Assembly: GCF_003590095.1 (NCBI RefSeq)
Contig: NC_039481.1
Span: 10,943,895 to 11,007,894, forward strand
Direction: 5' to 3'
DNA from: Trichoplusia ni
Taxonomy: Eukaryota > Arthropoda > Insecta > Lepidoptera > Noctuidae
Length of the DNA stretch: 64,000 nucleotides
This document shows positions 59,836 through 64,000 of this stretch, piece by piece. The position numbers and the translations under genes are program-made. The notes beneath the pieces are model-generated. The model was not told the DNA's origin, did not search any database, and saw nothing but the letters and a program-made list of their open reading frames with translations. How positions within the stretch are numbered: the stretch's first letter is position 1; every line of letters begins with the position of its first letter.

Positions 59836-61046
59836 ATGTGAAAAAGGCAGTAAGAACCTAGCAGTATTTTCAGAAGATTACTAATTACTTATTAATATAT
59901 GATTTGCTTACTGCAGTTGAAAAAGAGACACCGAGATTTATAATAAACATTATTATGAAAGTAAATTTCAAACCAAACCGTTTCTTCGTTAACATAAAGA
60001 CTACGATAAACTCTCTCGCTATGAAAACCATCTACTTAAAACTCGTATCAATTTCAGCAACGTTTTTCACCAGGGTTAAATTTCTAGTTAACTCTCAAGT
60101 ACTTATTTCATCAAACTGCTATCATGAACACGACAAAACCTTACAAGTATTGTTAACAAGTATCGTTATTTCAAAGAGCCCCATCATAAGCGAAACATTA
60201 ATAGGCGAGAACTTCGCAAGTTCTGCAAGTTTCCTGAAATAACAACGGAAAATTTGAACGATCTTAGATTAGGTAGCGAACCTTATCAATTGTGAACGGT
60301 GATAACGGAAAATTATACCTTCATTACAACTTTGTTTGAGATAATTAGTTAGGTATCTTTATTAGTTCTGAAGAAGATTTTAAAGTTCTTTGGTTTGATG
60401 CAATCGAGTTTGTCCAGAATCTAAGGGGAATGTGGTAAAATGTTATTTAAGAGAATCCTTTGGAAAAAGATGTTCAGACTTAAGCAACCAAAATTTGACA
60501 CACAAAAAAACTTACAAATTGAAAATGAAAGGTTTTAGTAAAAACATTTAGCCCTCTAATTTTGCCAATGCAAGCACATACGCTCACACGAGACCAAAAA
60601 ATAAAGAGCCAGCAAAATTAACACACCACTTCATCACTGCCGACCCAGAAATTGTGAAACCGTACCGTCACAGTGACTCGACATTCCCAAAACAACGGGG
60701 CCAAACTAAAAATATCAGAAAAAGGTAAACCTTTCTATTTCTGAGCAAAATAAAGCAAGACCAAATACAATGAGAGTTATTGTTGGACGAAATAAAATTA
60801 TTTACACTCAGTTGAAGATGAACTTAGATATTTTATTATTTATTCAGTATAAAGATTTAGGCTTGATGTTAGTGACAGGCTTGGATAGAGTTAAAGTGTC
60901 TTTACTAAAACCTGAGGTATGGACGGATGAGGAATAAATATTTTTTGTTACTGAAATATAAGGTAATAGACGCTATTTTGACGTACATATTTATGATGAT
61001 GTCCGGGCCGATTTCAGTATTCATGCACACCTTTCTGCTACCCTAA
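59836..61046. other. No gene recognised
   Basis: The 112-codon frame at 59904-60242 is AT-driven and lacks a domain. Confidence 0.45.
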
Positions 61047-61179
61047 TCTTCTAATATACATATAATTAATTATTTTTTTGGACGAAATTGTTTGTTGTTA
61101 TTTTTTTATAATGTGGCATTAAAAATACATACAACTAAAAAAAAATATTCGGCAGAACAACGTTTGCTGGGTCAGCTAG
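61047..61179 (+). mobile_element. Non-autonomous Helitron-like element, copy E2, internally deleted
   Basis: It shares the TCTTCTAATATA start and the last ~110 bases (from ACGAAATTGTTTGTTG through AACGTTTGCTGGGTCAGCTAG) with the copy at 33790-34092, but lacks about 170 bases between them. It too is inserted between A and T. It is non-coding and lies in the opposite orientation to its relative. Confidence 0.65.
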
Positions 61180-63654
61180 TCATATAATAACATTATAGTC
61201 CAAAAGCGTGATTCAAAACATAGGTACACCCTTTAACTGATTACCAGTAATAGTGTTTGCCTCGTTGAATCATCCAAGTCAGAGAGCCGAAAAAAAAATG
61301 CTGCGGCTCTATTCTCATTGACAATAATAATAATGTACCAATTTACAGTTTTAATTTTCTGCGGATAAAATGGAAACAAGAGCAATTATGAAATCCTTTT
61401 TCTCAATATATTTTTCTCTTTTTGTTTCTTTTTGTATTGCGTTTTGTACAACACTCACGTATTTGTTCTCATTAGTGCCATAATGTGTTCCTATCGATAA
61501 TTAAAACTGTAAAAAATAATAATAATAGAACAGTTACTATCAGCTCAGTGCAGGAAATAGCTTCGTCTAACTTTCGCAGATTGATCTTTATTAGTTTTCT
61601 AGAATAATTTACTGAAACAATATTCCCACAATTTTAATTGTTGTGATGATCAATTTTTAATTTCCAATCATTGTGAGAAAGTACAATAATGCATAGACGG
61701 ACTCTTTTCATTTGGACTTACAACTTGTTTCGTAAAACACCTCTGCTAACACAGCTGCTAACATGATCAGAACTTTAACCTTGCCTGTTTTGTTCCAAAA
61801 CCACCAATATGGACTCTACCTCAAACGACAAGAACGTTTTCACTCCAAATTGTGTACCTAACCCTAAAACGCTAATAGTCAAACGATTCCCCTCAGGTAA
61901 TGAGGTCTACACGGCATCCAGTTAGTAACTATGATCCGTCGGGCTCACCCATAAATCATGGTACGCCACGGCTCGTTACTCCCGCGTTTCCTGCCAATCG
62001 ATATTTACGAGCACTGAGTTATCCTCACCACTGGATAATGTTTTCTGGTATTTATGGATATGTTACCGGTTTGTAAGCACTGGTAATGCGGACTGGAGTT
62101 AAGCGGGTTAGGTCAGGTTGGGAGTGTAAGTATTTTTTTAAGTTTCTATTGAGATGGGTCGCAAGGAGAAGAGTATGAACTAAATGAACAGGAGTCTTTG
62201 AACTGTATTCTGTTTACGATATTTTTAAGATTAAAATTGATAAGAATTTTAGGGGAAAGCTAACCTAACCTAACTTACCCTTTGTATGCTCTAAACTTTA
62301 AAATGTTGTATATCAGATATGCTAGGGTTTGCCTTGACAAGATGACCTGAAGGCCAACATTCTCTGAAAAACATAGTATACTTTTTGCAATTTTCCAGTA
62401 TGACCTTTCTGAGAATAAAATATTAAACACTGAACTCAACTGAATAAATTATAGTAACCTACATATGGATGGTCTTCATTAAATTTGCCACTGAAGCCAA
62501 AATTGGTCTGGATTAAGATAATACTATTGATAATATGAAGCGGTTTCGACCCAATTAGCCTCGCGACTGCCTATTTTAGTTCTAGTCCAGTTCTGGTTAA
62601 GTAATCAGTAACAGGTCTGGATTCTAAATTATAGAGCTTTAGATTAGTATAAGTTAGATGACTTTATCTAGACTTTAAACCAAATTCAAGAACGACTCTT
62701 TTCTAAGTGACATTGTAAAATAGATGTCTCTGAATTTCATTTGACAGTGACAGAGATAGCATGACACCTACAAGTAAGTGCGCCATTTTTCTCAGTGCGA
62801 ATACGGCGTTGAATATTTGTTTTTTTTTCAGCATGGATGGAAATATACTTGTATGTAATTTCGTATCTTCAACAAAGTGTTAATATAAATAGGGTAGGTA
62901 GTGTGGATGAGGAATATGCAAAAAAAAAGAAAGCTGTTGGTTATTGGATTCTTCAGAATACGATATATTCGTTGCACAATCTTTTTAATTTTTGAAAGTT
63001 GCGATGCTAATTAAATTCTCTTTCAATTATTTTTATATCCATTCTGCTTCTGTATACGACAACATTGTTTTTCGAGTTTCAAAAGATATTTTCAGTGGAT
63101 CATTTTTGAACTGACGGATTTAAAATAGCACAGAGATTAAACGATTTGGTTAAAACAGAAACTTGTTAACGAAATACCATGGGCAATTACAAAGCTATTT
63201 AGAATTTTGATTGTGTTTAAATTGTTGTTAAATTATATTGAAAGTACTTTTTAATTGTTTGTAAAATTAATGGGAATCGAAGTAGATGTACAATGAGCGA
63301 AGCATTTTTGTGGCTTTCCACTTTGATTTTGGATCTAACAGAAGTTATCATGTTATTAATTGAACAGCTAAAGAGTGTTTTAAAATTTTAACATATTTCT
63401 GACTAATATTTCTGTTCTAGTGGTGGACATTATATTTAAAAATAATCGTTCAAAAGTACGTCTTTCACGCTTGACGAATAATAACTTTGTGCACCAAGGA
63501 AAATAAGGTTTTGTTGTGGCTATAACAAATTGTAAGTAATTCACGTCTTATTTTATCGTTTGGGTCATGTACACTAGCCAAGTTATTAATTGTTACATAT
63601 TTCAAGCCATGGTTTCAGAAATTTACACCACATTTTGGTTGTAGTAAATTTTGA
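61180..63654. other. No gene recognised
   Basis: GGTTAGGTCAGGTTGG near 62108 and TAACCTAACCTAAC at 62261-62274 are weakly inverted short motifs. The rest is AT-rich. Confidence 0.45.
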
Positions 63655-63790
63655 ACACCGCCTACATTGCGGTTTGTACCGTGTTCCATATCGCCTACGA
63701 TGCGGACTACACGTAGCATGTAGTATCTGCTACAAATACTCGTAGCAGTATATTCGTAGCGCCAACAATTGCTACGAATTGTTGAGGTAT
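63655..63790. repeat. Cluster of short direct and inverted repeats around GCTACGAA
   Basis: CGCCTACATTGCGG and CGCCTACGATGCGG are tandem-like copies. ATTCGTAGC (63752-63760) pairs with GCTACGAAT (63771-63779), and CAACAATT (63763-63770) with AATTGTTG (63777-63784). Repeats of this GCTACGAA style are common in moths; this is probably a decayed MITE. Confidence 0.5.
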
Positions 63791-64000
63791 CATTATGGAT
63801 GCACGAGGGTTAAGGCTGGGTACAACGTTTATTGCTCGTCTGAATATATTGATAGACTGGCTACATGCTGTGAAAAGCCTCTTGTAATAAAACATTGTTC
63901 CTTTGTGTGTTACTTTTGTTAGAATATTGTACAATAATTTCACCACAATTTTAGCGGTTTAAGAAAAAAATGCAAAAGAAAACTATTTGAATTATTTGCT

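Noticed and set aside
59904..60242. 112-codon open frame as a gene
   Set aside because: AT-driven composition with no recognisable motif or regulatory context.
62261..62274. Interstitial insect telomere repeat (CCTAA)n
   Set aside because: Only two full units. The short TAACC motifs are common and not telomeric evidence.

Overview
The window looks like AT-rich, intron- or intergenic-type nuclear DNA from a moth (Lepidoptera), most likely a noctuoid. The best evidence is its repeats. There are at least fourteen copies of one tRNA-derived SINE whose consensus I know from noctuid genomes, one copy of a second lepidopteran tRNA-SINE, a 3' tail of the type that ends in (GATGAT)n, and several short TC...CTAG Helitron-like elements common in Lepidoptera. 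The species call is inference from repeat content, not from a gene.

Coding content is very low. I can support one complete small gene: an intronless secreted peptide of 70 residues at 11969-12181, with a TATA box, a signal peptide and a polyadenylation signal. It lies in a slot of about 400 bases between repeats. Most other open frames are chance frames or translations of repeats. One (12667-12942, minus) is the C-terminal remnant of a non-LTR retrotransposon ORF2.

Layout. 1-3.5 kb: unique AT-rich DNA with one MITE (2167-2724). 3.5-11.5 kb: SINE copies, two Helitron-like elements (one split by a nested retroelement tail), and dispersed repeats of 'family D', which has inverted ends and a CAAGTGCGAGTCG-type terminus. 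11.5-13.0 kb: a nested repeat cluster around the peptide gene and a LINE remnant. 14.4-16.2 kb: two CpG-rich patches that may be promoters or first exons. 17.5-42 kb: mostly unrecognised DNA with scattered repeats, a second MITE (32046-32446) with a very GC-rich core, and two perfect palindromes. 43.3-44.4 kb: the strongest promoter-like region, followed on the plus strand by a candidate first exon that ends ATG|GTGAGT. From there to the end is probably intron or intergenic DNA holding more copies of the same repeat families.

How it fits together: the simplest reading is a long gene on the plus strand whose promoter and first exon are at about 43.9-44.37 kb, possibly with alternative upstream promoters at 14.5 and 16.0 kb, and whose later exons lie outside the window. 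No splice acceptor or coding exon that I recognise confirms this. No tRNA, rRNA, CRISPR or viral gene was recognised.
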